Shown here in pieces: positions 1-7,047 of a DNA stretch of 7,293 nucleotides. The stretch's first letter is position 1; the number at the start of each line of letters is the position of its first letter. Origin of the DNA: Nitriliruptoraceae bacterium. Lineage in GTDB: Bacteria; Actinomycetota; Nitriliruptoria; Nitriliruptorales; Nitriliruptoraceae. The notes under the pieces are model-generated. The model made no database searches, was not told the DNA's origin, and saw only the letters and a program-made list of their open reading frames with translations. The DNA lies in assembly GCA_003554005.1 (NCBI GenBank), contig PWEU01000268.1, positions 1 to 7,293 of the forward strand. Direction: 5' to 3'. The translations under genes were made by a program, and so were the position numbers.

Positions 1-671
1 CCGGACTTGACCTTCGACCCGTACTCGTCGACGTACTCCTGCTCCGACTGCAGCATGATCTCGTACATGAGCTCGTCGGTCGCGGAACGCAGGACGAAGG
101 GATCGTCCCGCCGGTCGTAGTAGCGGCTGAGGTCGAGAGGCTTGCCGTAGCGCATCAGCACCGGTCCCCGCTTGGGGACCCGGGCGCCCGTTGGCAGCGC
201 ACCGTCGGTGCCATGGATGCCGCAGGGGATGATCGGCACCTCTGCTTCCAACGCCATGCGCACCGGCCCGGTCTTGCCCCGGTACAACCGGCCGTCGGGG
301 CTGCGGGTGCCCTCGGGGGAGATGCCGAGCAGCTCCCCGCTGCGCAGGATCTCCACGCCCGTCGCCAGGCTCGCATCACCCTCACCCTGACCACGCCGAA
401 GCGGCACGACCCCGGTGCCCTGGAAGAACCACTTGGTGCGCCAGGAGTCCCAGTAGTCCGCCTTGCCGAGGAAGTACACCGGCCGCGGCACGTTCATCGG
501 GAGCACGAGGGAGTCGATGAAGGACAGGTGGTTGCACGCCAGGATCGCCGGCTCCACGCTGGGGACGTTCTCGAGGCCCTCGACCGTGACCCGGAGGTAG
601 GGGTTGAGCACTGGCGGCAACCCTCGCTTCAACGCCCGGTACATCCGTGGTGCGTCCTGCATACCCGCCAC
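1..671 (-). CDS. plsC: 1-acyl-sn-glycerol-3-phosphate acyltransferase (PlsC/LPLAT family), 3' end off the window
   Basis: The product would transfer an acyl chain to the sn-2 position of lysophosphatidic acid, giving phosphatidic acid for phospholipid synthesis at the inner face of the membrane. 223 residues are visible, with the C-terminus beyond base 1. The two family motifs are clear: NHLSFID at residues 47-53 (the HX4D catalytic pair H48 and D53) and ISPEGTRS at 117-124 (the glycerophosphate-binding EGTR block). LPRPVYFLGK-type and IIPCGIHGT-type segments are also typical of the family. I chose the GTG at 671 because a GGAGG ribosome site lies at 681-677 with a 5-base spacer; the ATG at 662 would be too far from it. 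There is no long hydrophobic N-terminus, so membrane contact is probably peripheral. The gene is divergent from the small membrane-protein gene at 925. The family is certain; the exact acyl acceptor is inferred. Confidence 0.93.
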   Translation of the reverse strand, partial: MAGMQDAPRMYRALKRGLPPVLNPYLRVTVEGLENVPSVEPAILACNHLSFIDSLVLPMNVPRPVYFLGKADYWDSWRTKWFFQGTGVVPLRRGQGEGDASLATGVEILRSGELLGISPEGTRSPDGRLYRGKTGPVRMALEAEVPIIPCGIHGTDGALPTGARVPKRGPVLMRYGKPLDLSRYYDRRDDPFVLRSATDELMYEIMLQSEQEYVDEYGSKVKS

Positions 672-810
672 GTGTCCCTCCTCACCGGCCACGTCCACCG
701 GACCGCTCACCGCATCCGTCCCGCCGGTCCCTGCGACCGGTCGGCTCCCTCAGCGCCCCGGTGCGGGCGCGGTGGCCACTCCGCACACGGCGCGGGGCTG
801 CCACCTCGCT

Positions 811-839
811 AGCCTAGGGACGCACCCGGAGGCCGTCGA
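811..839 (-). promoter_or_regulatory. Candidate promoter for the acyltransferase gene
   Basis: On the minus strand, TCGACG (839-834) and TAGGCT (816-811) are separated by exactly 17 bases. They resemble the -35 TTGACA and -10 TANNNT boxes of the principal actinobacterial sigma factor. Transcription would begin near base 804, giving a leader of about 130 bases before the GTG at 671. The core ATAG-like stretch is one of the few less GC-rich spots in the divergent intergenic region. This was found by eye, and one mismatch-tolerant match of this kind can arise by chance. Confidence 0.35.
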
Positions 840-868
840 GCCTCGAACCCGTAGGACCCGTCCCCCGA

Positions 869-897
869 CCGGCCTCGCGCCGGCGTGGTGGGACCAC
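869..897 (+). other. Two adjacent short inverted repeats upstream of the small membrane-protein gene
   Basis: CCGGC-CTCGC-GCCGG (869-883) and GTGGT-GGG-ACCAC (885-897) are perfect 5-bp inverted repeats lying back to back. They end about 18 bases before the GGAGG ribosome site at 916-920. In the mRNA they would form two small hairpins in the leader, or the second could be an operator. Short perfect arms are common in DNA this GC-rich, so the functional claim is weak. I see no convincing plus-strand promoter: a TAGCCT at 810-815 has no good -35 partner. Confidence 0.2.
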
Positions 898-924
898 CCG
901 CACCGTGATGGATCCGGAGGAGCT

Positions 925-1398
925 GTGGCCGAGGACATGGGCACCTGGCCGCCCGAGCAGGCCACCGTCCTGCTCGAGGTGCTGACCGAGGCAGGTCTGG
1001 CTCCCGAGGCCAAGCGCACCCGGGAGGGCGTGCTGGTCACGGTCCCGGACGAGCAGTCCGACGAGGCGCACCGCCAGCTGGTGGCCAACATGGACCGCAT
1101 CGCCAGCGCCGCGCGACAGCCGAAGGGAGCGGCGGGGCGGAGCCGTCGACCCCGGCCGGTCAAGGGCGCCGACCACCAGCCACCGAAGGATCCCCAGCAG
1201 CAGGCGGCGGAACGACTGCAGCGTGTCGCGCGGCCGGTGGGCCTGCTGCTGATCGCGCTGCTGATCCTGGTGACCCTCGGGCCCCGCAACCCGGTGGTCG
1301 CCTTCATCGTCCTCGGCGTGGTCATCTACATCATCGGCAAGCGTGCCCAGCAGCAGGGAGGCGGGCCGGGAGGCTCCAGCGGCGGGCCCATACGCTGA
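925..1398 (+). CDS. Uncharacterised two-helix membrane protein with a small N-terminal domain
   Basis: I do not recognise a named family. The 157-residue product has three parts. Residues 8-62 look like a small alpha/beta domain, with an EQATVLLEVLTEAGLAPEAK helix, a strand around GVLVTVP and a second helix. Residues 64-100 are a basic, glutamine- and proline-rich linker. Residues 104-138 hold two hydrophobic segments (about 104-119 and 122-138) separated only by a tight PRNP turn, so a helical hairpin with both ends on the same side is likely. The tail is a glycine-rich GGGPGGSSGG. The GTG at 925 is chosen because GGAGG at 916-920 sits 4 bases upstream; the reading frame stays open far upstream but that part overlaps the divergent gene. 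The N-terminal domain pattern vaguely recalls small 'DUF2007-like' signal-transducing domains, but this is only an impression. Confidence 0.72.
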   Translation: MAEDMGTWPPEQATVLLEVLTEAGLAPEAKRTREGVLVTVPDEQSDEAHRQLVANMDRIASAARQPKGAAGRSRRPRPVKGADHQPPKDPQQQAAERLQRVARPVGLLLIALLILVTLGPRNPVVAFIVLGVVIYIIGKRAQQQGGGPGGSSGGPIR

Positions 1399-1449
1399 CG
1401 CCGGAGCTCGGTGTCCCGACGCCGGCCGGGGCGATCGACGGCGGAGCTC
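1397..1449. repeat. 13-bp direct repeat flanking the convergent gene junction
   Basis: GACGCCGGAGCTC (1397-1409) and GACGGCGGAGCTC (1437-1449) match at 12 of 13 positions and are spaced exactly 40 bases apart. They bracket almost the whole 49-base gap between the convergent stop codons (1396-1398 plus, 1450-1448 minus), and each copy touches a stop codon. The shared GAGCTC core is self-complementary, so the two copies could also pair as a 6-bp stem around the gap. A smaller CGCC/GGCG pairing lies at 1420-1433. No T-tract follows, so a classic intrinsic terminator is not visible for either gene. Confidence 0.4.
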
Positions 1450-3694
1450 AGGCCAGAGCCTGACGGAGGAAGGTGACCTGGGAGGTCAGCAGCCGCTCGG
1501 CGACCACCTCCTGGGGGGTCATGTGGGTCACCCCGGACAGCGGGAGGACCTGATGCGCGCGGCCGTCCGCGAGCAACGCCGACGACAAGCGCAGGGTGTG
1601 GGCCGCCACCACGTTGTCGTCAGCCAGCCCGTGGATCAGCAGCAGCGCCGGCGGCGGCGGCTCCCAGGCGACCGCGTCCGGCAGGCGGCCGTCCGCGTCC
1701 ACCAGTGAGGACCGCCGGTAGGCCTCGGGATGCTCCCCGGGGTGCCCGAGGTAGCGCTCGGTGTAGTGGGTGTCGTACAGGTGCCAGTCGGTGACCGGCG
1801 CCCCGGCGATGGCGGCCCGGAACACCCCCGGGTGGCGGAGCACGGCCAGGGCGGCCAGGTAGCCACCGAAGGACCAGCCACGGATCGCGACGCGCCGCAG
1901 ATCCAGCCGGGGCTCGAGGGCGGCGACGGCCTGCAGCGCCTCGAGCTGGTCCGCCAGCACCGGGGTGGCCAGGTCGTGGGGGACCGCTCGCTCCCACCTC
2001 GGTCCCCGCCCCGGTGTCCCCCGCCCGTCGACGACCAGCACGGCGAAGCCCTGGTCGGCCAGCCACTGCGACGTCAGGTACGCCTGGTTGGCGGCCAGGA
2101 CCCGCTGCGCATGGGGGCCCCCGTAGGGATCGAGGAGCACGGGGAGCCGACGCTGGCCGTCGTCGTCGGTGGGCAGCAGCAACGCGGCAGCCAGTTGCCG
2201 GTCACCCACCCGGAGCAGCCGCGGTCGGGCGACGACCCGGGGTCGCTCGGCCAGCACCTCCAGCGCATGCACGTGGAGCCGGGTGGCACCGTCGGCGTCC
2301 CGCGCGCTCCACCCGACGGTGACCGTCGGGGTGGGGCGGTCGGGCACCGAGGTGACCTCGACCCAGGGCGTCGCGGTGGCGGCCATCGCCTGCCGGGGCG
2401 GACGACCCGGGATCCGCCGCCGGACGCCGGCGCCCTCGGCGGCGGTGGCGCTGCTGATCCGCGCGGCCCCGTCGCCCGCCACCTCGACGGTGTAGGGGTC
2501 GACCCGGGTCGGATCGTCGGCCGGGGAGGCGAGGACCTCGGCGACGACCCCTGGCTCCCCCGCCGTCGCGCCGTCACCGTCTGAGCCCGACCGGGCCGAG
2601 CACAGCTCACGGATCTGCAACCCGGCCGGGGTCACCGGGGCGCCGTCCAGGCAGAGCACCCGGGTCCCGCCCTCACCCAGCTCCGATCGGTCCTCCACCG
2701 TGAGCAGCCGTCGGCCCACCCAGGCCGGGGACCCCGGCACCAGCTCGACCCAGGCCTCGTCCTGCCAGGCGTACACCTCGGTGCTGTGCCCTGAGCTCAC
2801 GTCCACGGTGAGCACCCGGGCCGTCCGCTGGTCCCGGGGCTGGACGAGCAGCGTCAGCGGGTCCTCGCCCCAGGCCACCGCGGCCAGGTACTCGTCCTGG
2901 GCCCGGTCCCACACCACCTCGGTGCGGGCCCCGTCGGCGACATCGACGATCCAGAGGGAGACCTCGGCGTTGCGGGTCCCGGCCGCCGGGTAGCGATGGA
3001 CCTTCGCCGGGGTCGTGGGGTTCGCGGGATCGGCGATCGTCCAGGCCGGGACCTCGCGCTCGTCGACCCGGGCGACGGCCAGCCGGTCGCTCGCGCCCGA
3101 CCACCAGAACCCCCGGTCGCGTCCCATCTCCTCGGCGGCGACGAACTCGGCCCGCCCCCAGCTCACCCCGTCCTCGACGACCAGCGCGCGGGTCCGGCCC
3201 GGTTGGCCGGGCCCGTGGTCGAGGGACACCACGTGCACACCGTCGACCGCGTGGTAGGCGATCAGCCGCCCGTCGGGCGAGGGACGAGGATCGAACGCGG
3301 GGCCCGCGACCGGGTGGGTCGCGAGAGCCCCGGTGGCGAGCTCGACGGTGTGGAGTCGCCCCCCCAGGGTGAACGCGACCACGGTGCCGATATCGTCCAC
3401 GGCGTAGCCGACGATGCCCCCGGCCTGTTCCCGGGCGCGCTCGCGACGCGCCCGCTCCTCGGCCGGGATGGCGTCGTCGTCGGGACCGAGCAGACGGGCA
3501 TCGACGAGCCGGTCGGTCCGGCCGGTCGCGGGATCGTGTCGCCACAGGTGGGTGACCGGGTCGTCACCCGCGTCGGAGCGCAGGAACAGCACCAGCGGTC
3601 CGTCCGGGCCGACCATGGGGGTGAAGGCCCGGGGGACGCCCAGGCTGAAGCGGCGGGTACGCGCCTGCTGGCGCGGGAAGCTGACCTCGCTCAT
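1448..3694 (-). CDS. S9 family prolyl dipeptidyl-peptidase (DPP-IV-like)
   Basis: A serine peptidase expected to release X-Pro or similar dipeptides from peptide N-termini. The 748 residues match the usual DPP-IV length of about 700-770. Residues 1 to about 490 form the beta-propeller, including AAEEMGRDRGFWW at 186-198; E188 and E189 correspond to the double-glutamate motif that anchors the substrate amino group. The C-terminal alpha/beta hydrolase domain has DPYGGPH (Y524, oxyanion-hole tyrosine), GWSFGGY with nucleophile S608, LADDN with D692 and N694, and GVTHM with H724. The 32-residue Asp-to-His spacing equals that of human DPP4. No signal peptide or membrane anchor is seen, so it should be cytosolic. 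The ATG at 3694 overlaps the upstream stop as ATGA, with GGGGAG 8 bases ahead; a much longer open frame exists upstream but runs through two other genes. It is the last gene of the operon. A run of four prolines (679-682) just before LLLIHG is a likely EF-P-dependent site. Confidence 0.93.
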   Translation of the reverse strand: MSEVSFPRQQARTRRFSLGVPRAFTPMVGPDGPLVLFLRSDAGDDPVTHLWRHDPATGRTDRLVDARLLGPDDDAIPAEERARRERAREQAGGIVGYAVDDIGTVVAFTLGGRLHTVELATGALATHPVAGPAFDPRPSPDGRLIAYHAVDGVHVVSLDHGPGQPGRTRALVVEDGVSWGRAEFVAAEEMGRDRGFWWSGASDRLAVARVDEREVPAWTIADPANPTTPAKVHRYPAAGTRNAEVSLWIVDVADGARTEVVWDRAQDEYLAAVAWGEDPLTLLVQPRDQRTARVLTVDVSSGHSTEVYAWQDEAWVELVPGSPAWVGRRLLTVEDRSELGEGGTRVLCLDGAPVTPAGLQIRELCSARSGSDGDGATAGEPGVVAEVLASPADDPTRVDPYTVEVAGDGAARISSATAAEGAGVRRRIPGRPPRQAMAATATPWVEVTSVPDRPTPTVTVGWSARDADGATRLHVHALEVLAERPRVVARPRLLRVGDRQLAAALLLPTDDDGQRRLPVLLDPYGGPHAQRVLAANQAYLTSQWLADQGFAVLVVDGRGTPGRGPRWERAVPHDLATPVLADQLEALQAVAALEPRLDLRRVAIRGWSFGGYLAALAVLRHPGVFRAAIAGAPVTDWHLYDTHYTERYLGHPGEHPEAYRRSSLVDADGRLPDAVAWEPPPPALLLIHGLADDNVVAAHTLRLSSALLADGRAHQVLPLSGVTHMTPQEVVAERLLTSQVTFLRQALA

Positions 3695-4374
3695 CCGGCC
3701 GGCTCCCCGCCGCCGTCGTGTCCCTCGAGGTCGACGACCACCGGGCGGTGGTGGCTGGCGACGTCCACGGGCGGATCGACCAGTACGGCGGCGCGGTGCA
3801 CGGTCAAGGACGGATCGACGAACACGAAGTCCTGGCGGGTACTCGGGTCCGACGTCGGGTAGGTCAACCCCGCGCCCGTCCCGGCGACCGCGTGGGCGTC
3901 CTGCAGCCGCGCCGCGAGCCCGGCTGCCACGGGCGAGCGGATGGACTCGTTCAGGTCGGCCCCGATCACCGAGGGCTGCTCGATCGAGTCGAGGTAGTCG
4001 AGGAGCTCGTCGAGGTTGGTGCGCCGGACCTCCGGTCGCAGCCCGAACTGGACCGCGGTCACCGACAACCCCAGACCGCCGACACCGATGATCGCGTGGG
4101 ACGCCTGCCGGGAGGGGACATCCCGGGGGGTGGTGAGCGGCACGAGATCGGTGGCCCGCACCCGCACCGAGCCGGACGCCAGGATCGCGGTGCCGGTCCC
4201 CCGGCGTCCGGCGCGCACCACGATGTCCAGCCCGGCCGCACGGGCGATCGACCGCAACCGTCCGGCGGGCGGGATCTCCGTGAGGCACACCACGTCGGCC
4301 TGCTCGGCGGCGAGGATGCGACCGACGGCGGCGGGGTCGAGACCGCCACTGACGTTGTAGCTGACCAACCGCAT
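3691..4374 (-). CDS. Endonuclease/exonuclease/phosphatase (EEP) superfamily protein with altered active-site motifs
   Basis: The 227-residue product keeps most EEP fold landmarks in order: SYNVSGG (N7), VVCLTEIP (E33), IGADLNES (D140, N142), TRQDFVFV (D182) and a final SHHRPVVVDL (H208, H209). In APE1 and DNase I relatives these positions bind metal and hydrolyse a phosphodiester or phosphomonoester. Two canonical positions differ. The last motif is SHH rather than SDH, so the metal-binding aspartate is a histidine. The usual 'THL' segment reads VQF (Q109 in place of His/Tyr). Activity is therefore uncertain and the substrate unknown. No signal peptide is seen. The ATG at 4374 overlaps the glucokinase stop as TGATG; a GTG one codon earlier (4377, GTGA overlap) is equally possible. 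The stop at 3693-3691 overlaps the next gene as ATGA, so coupling on both sides is likely. Confidence 0.85.
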   Translation of the reverse strand: MRLVSYNVSGGLDPAAVGRILAAEQADVVCLTEIPPAGRLRSIARAAGLDIVVRAGRRGTGTAILASGSVRVRATDLVPLTTPRDVPSRQASHAIIGVGGLGLSVTAVQFGLRPEVRRTNLDELLDYLDSIEQPSVIGADLNESIRSPVAAGLAARLQDAHAVAGTGAGLTYPTSDPSTRQDFVFVDPSLTVHRAAVLVDPPVDVASHHRPVVVDLEGHDGGGEPAG

Positions 4375-5333
4375 CACGCCGTCCCGCCCCCTCCCACCGT
4401 GGCCGCACCGAGGGCGAGCAGCCCGGCGCCCACCACCCCGGCGTCGTCACCGAGCACCGCCAGGGTGATGCCGGGCGCCTCCCGCCAGGCGGAGCCGACC
4501 AACCGCGTGGTCATCGCCCGACGGGCGGGCTCCAGCATCCAGGGAGAGGCCGCCTCGGCCGCACCACCGCCCAGCAGGATCAGCTCCGGGTCGAGCACGT
4601 TGACCACCGAGGCCAGCGCGACCCCCAGCCAGTGACCCGCCTCCTCGAGGACCTCGATCGCGACCTCGTCACCGTCCTGGGCGGCGGTGGTGACCTCGGG
4701 TCCGGCCACGCGATCGAGCTCGCGCAGCCGGGTCACCGTCAGCGGATCCACCAGGCGGTCACGGGCCAGTGCCCCGATCGCGCTCCCGGAGGCGTAGGCC
4801 TCGACGCAGCCGCGGTTGCCACAGGGGCACGGACGTCCGCCCTCGTTGACGATGACGTGGCCCAGCTCGCCGCCGAAGCCGGTGGCACCGGTGAGCAGCC
4901 GACCGCCGATCACGACCCCGCCACCGACCCCGGTGCCGATGGTGACCAGGACCAGGTCCTCGTGGTCCACGCCGGCCCCCGCGCGCTGCTCGCCGAGCGC
5001 CGCGACCGAGGCATCGTTGGCGACCACCACCTCGGTGCCCAGCTCCTCACCCAGGATCGAGGCCAGCGGGAGATCTCGGATGCCGATGTTCGGCCCGTAC
5101 CGCACGGTGCCGTCGACGGTCACCAGGCCGGCGATCCCGACACCGATGGGGACGCGCTCGCCGGTGCGTTCCCAGACCGAACGGATCAACTCGACCAGGG
5201 TCCGGACCAGCGAGCCCGGGTCGTCAGCGGGCGTGGGGCGACGGTCGCGGGAGAGGACCTGACCCTGCGCGTCGACCAGGGCGGCCCTGAGCTGGGTGCC
5301 CCCGATGTCGATCCCGAGGCTGCGCGTGCTCAC
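4374..5333 (-). CDS. glkA: ROK family glucokinase
   Basis: ATP-dependent phosphorylation of glucose to glucose-6-phosphate in the cytosol. The 319 residues show the ROK layout in order: phosphate-binding LGIDIGGTQLRAALV at 6-20; VVVANDASVAALGE with catalytic D107; the glycine-rich TIGTGVGGGVVIGG at 131-144; sugar-contacting E156 in GGELGHVIV; and the zinc site formed by H159 with CPCGNRGCVEAY (C169, C171, C176; E178). A second ATP-binding stretch, LDPELILLGGG, lies at 247-257. There is no N-terminal helix-turn-helix, so this is a kinase rather than a ROK repressor. The GTG at 5333 is supported by a GGAGG at 5344-5340 with a 6-base spacer, embedded in the end of the upstream gene, and it overlaps that gene's stop as GTGA. 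The family is certain. Glucose as substrate is inferred from the motif set; N-acetylmannosamine or fructose kinases share it. Confidence 0.93.
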   Translation of the reverse strand: MSTRSLGIDIGGTQLRAALVDAQGQVLSRDRRPTPADDPGSLVRTLVELIRSVWERTGERVPIGVGIAGLVTVDGTVRYGPNIGIRDLPLASILGEELGTEVVVANDASVAALGEQRAGAGVDHEDLVLVTIGTGVGGGVVIGGRLLTGATGFGGELGHVIVNEGGRPCPCGNRGCVEAYASGSAIGALARDRLVDPLTVTRLRELDRVAGPEVTTAAQDGDEVAIEVLEEAGHWLGVALASVVNVLDPELILLGGGAAEAASPWMLEPARRAMTTRLVGSAWREAPGITLAVLGDDAGVVGAGLLALGAATVGGGGTA

Positions 5334-5848
5334 CCCTCACCTCCGTGCCCAGGGCCGGTCCGGGCGTCCGGGCGTCCGTCGAGCGGGATGCGTTGCACCG
5401 CGCCGCGGTGCGAGGCTGCCGGATCGCGGTCCGGCGCTGACCCGTCGTGCGCGACGCCCTCCGGGCGGCCTGGCGGGGTCTCCAGCAGGGCACGAGCTGC
5501 CGCCGCGAGATGCCGGGCAGCCTCGGTGAGGTGGCCCATCAGCTCCGGTCGGGTGTCCTCCAGGGTCCTGGCAAGGGTGCACAACGGGCAGACCCCACAC
5601 AGCTCGGGCCGGTGGACGACCGGGTCCTCCGGCTCCCGGCCCGCGGTGGGTGGGTCCTGATCCGTCGGGGGCGACGAAGGGTCCGGCTCCGCTGCCGACC
5701 CGGCGGCGCGCGGCGGCACGGGCCGTGGCCGGCGGGCCGAGCGGAACGCCTCGATCGGATCGACGTCGTCGAGCGCGTCGTCTTCGACGCCCTGCCCCGC
5801 GTGCTGCTCGGAGAGCGAGGACCACCATGGACGGGAGACGTCGGTCAC
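5330..5848 (-). CDS. Small hypothetical protein with a Cys-x2-Cys-x2-Cys cluster
   Basis: No named function is recognised; small actinobacterial proteins of a similar kind occur beside ArsA-like ATPase and ROK genes, possibly the DUF5304 type, but I cannot confirm this. The 172 residues split into three parts. The N-terminus (1-35) is acidic with a WW pair (8-9), and a proline-rich, probably disordered linker follows (36-80). LCGVCPLC at 83-90 (C84, C87, C90) is then followed by an alanine-rich amphipathic helix (about 93-124, with RPELMGHL inside). The C-terminal 48 residues are disordered apart from a VQRIPLDG segment at 151-158. Three closely spaced cysteines with a nearby histidine could bind zinc or an iron-sulphur cluster, or be redox-active. 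The GTG at 5848 overlaps the ATPase stop as GTGA and its own stop overlaps the glucokinase GTG the same way. No strong ribosome site precedes it, so it probably depends on translation of the ATPase gene. Confidence 0.8.
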   Translation of the reverse strand: MTDVSRPWWSSLSEQHAGQGVEDDALDDVDPIEAFRSARRPRPVPPRAAGSAAEPDPSSPPTDQDPPTAGREPEDPVVHRPELCGVCPLCTLARTLEDTRPELMGHLTEAARHLAAAARALLETPPGRPEGVAHDGSAPDRDPAASHRGAVQRIPLDGRPDARTGPGHGGEG

Positions 5849-7047
5849 GAGCTCACCGCCGGGACCGCGGCGGCGGCGAACCGGACCTGCAGGGCACCCT
5901 GCTCGAGCCGGGCTCCCACGACCTCACGGCGTCGCAGCGACGCGGGCAGGGGGACGTTGCGGCGCAGGCTGCCGACGGTCACCTGCAGCTCGTCGCCCCG
6001 GCGTGACAGGGCGAGGTCGTCCTCCACCGCGAAGGGCAGGGCGAGCACCAGCAGGGTCTCCGTCCCGTCCTCCACGATCGTCAGGGGGCGGTGGGGGTGC
6101 AGGACGGCCATCGGATGCCGGTCGGGGTACACCAGTCGGCCGAGCTCAGCCAACGCCGCGGCCCCGATCACCTCGTCCTCGAGCAGTGGCACCTCCAGCA
6201 CCGGGGTCGGCGCGAAGGCGGTCCGCGCCGCGCTCAGGTGCTCGGCGTGCCGCTGCCGCCACCGGGCCAGGTAGGGGTGGTCGAGGTGGTCAGGGAGGAT
6301 CCGGTTCACGATGACCGCGTCGACGCCGTAGCCGAACAACGACAGCGAGGTGGCGGTGCGCTCGGCCTCGGCGAGGACGATCCGCTCCGGGTTGACCACC
6401 AGCCGCACGCTGCTGCGGTCGGTGTCGGTGAGCAGCGCGTGCACGTGGGCGAGCTCGCCGTGGACCTCGGTCACGGCGTCCACCACCCCGTCGTCCGGCA
6501 CCGGCAGGCTGGTACCGGCGGGACTGCGGTAGCGGGCCAGGGGCGCGACCGCCCGGGCCAGGGCCCGACCGGGCGCCAGCACACGGTCGGTGTAGAAGCG
6601 CAGGGCGTCCGGAAGGGTGAGCAGCTTGAGGGTCTCGGCGGTCGGCGCGCAGTCGACCACGACCAGGTCGTACTCGCCGGTGGCGACCTGGGCGCGCAGG
6701 TCGATCAGGGCGAACAGCTCGTCCAGGCCCGGGAGCAGGACCAGCTCCTCGGCGGCGACATCGCCCACTCCACCCCAGTGCAGCAGGGTGGTGAGGTAGT
6801 CCCGCACCCGGCCCCAGTGGCGTTCCAGACGCGCCTGCGCGTCCAGCTGCTGGGCGTGGAGCACCGTCCCCGCAACCTCGACGGGCGTCGGGCGGTCGGC
6901 CAGCGGCGTGGCGAAGGCGTCCGCCAGCGAGTGGGCTGCGTCGGTCGAGGTCACCAGGACCCGGGCACCACGACGCGCCGCCTCGACGGCGGTGGCCGCG
7001 GCGATCGAGGTCTTCCCGACGCCGCCTTTGCCGGTGAACAGAACCAC
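5845..7047 (-). CDS. ArsA/Get3-family ATPase with C-terminal HSP20 (alpha-crystallin-like) domain
   Basis: A SIMIBI-class P-loop ATPase. From the GTG at 7047 there are 400 residues. They include the deviant Walker A GKGGVGKT at 6-13 with the signature lysine; switch I VTSTDAAHSLADAF at 32-45; switch II VVVDCAPTAETLKLLTLP at 129-146; and VVNPE near 217-221. Residues 322-393 form a beta-rich domain whose LPF...DLALSRRGDELQV...RRNVPLP...GALQVRF pattern matches the ArsA_HSP20 domain, as in Get3d proteins. The only cysteine is C133, so the Get3 CxxC zinc site and the three arsenite-binding cysteines of ArsA are both absent. An arsenite pump is therefore unlikely, and membrane-protein targeting or chaperoning is inferred from the family. 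The start is uncertain: no ribosome site suits the GTG, whereas a CTG at 7056 has GGAG 6 bases upstream and adds three residues. This is the first gene of the overlapping operon. Confidence 0.92.
   Translation of the reverse strand: MVLFTGKGGVGKTSIAAATAVEAARRGARVLVTSTDAAHSLADAFATPLADRPTPVEVAGTVLHAQQLDAQARLERHWGRVRDYLTTLLHWGGVGDVAAEELVLLPGLDELFALIDLRAQVATGEYDLVVVDCAPTAETLKLLTLPDALRFYTDRVLAPGRALARAVAPLARYRSPAGTSLPVPDDGVVDAVTEVHGELAHVHALLTDTDRSSVRLVVNPERIVLAEAERTATSLSLFGYGVDAVIVNRILPDHLDHPYLARWRQRHAEHLSAARTAFAPTPVLEVPLLEDEVIGAAALAELGRLVYPDRHPMAVLHPHRPLTIVEDGTETLLVLALPFAVEDDLALSRRGDELQVTVGSLRRNVPLPASLRRREVVGARLEQGALQVRFAAAAVPAVSS

Noticed and set aside
604..924. N-terminal extension of the small membrane-protein gene
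   Set aside because: It overlaps the divergent acyltransferase gene, has no recognisable domain, and the GTG at 925 has a well-placed GGAGG.
1730..2584. Long plus-strand open frames opposite the operon (also around 2996-3862, 3718-4635, 4632-5660 and 6091-7095)
   Set aside because: They are antisense to genes with intact catalytic motifs and encode low-complexity Gly/Arg/Pro/His-rich sequence, as expected of shadow frames in GC-rich DNA.
1448..4450. A 1000-residue minus-strand open frame extending the S9 peptidase by about 250 residues
   Set aside because: The extension reads out of frame through the EEP gene and the end of the glucokinase gene, is arginine-rich with no domain, and the ATGA junction at 3694-3691 gives a proper start.
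4374..5333. ROK-family transcriptional repressor
   Set aside because: No N-terminal DNA-binding domain; the protein starts at the ATP-binding DIGGT strand.
5845..7047. Arsenite efflux ATPase (ArsA of an ars operon)
   Set aside because: There is a single ATPase domain, no arsenite-binding cysteines, a C-terminal HSP20-like domain, and no arsB, arsC, arsD or arsR neighbour.
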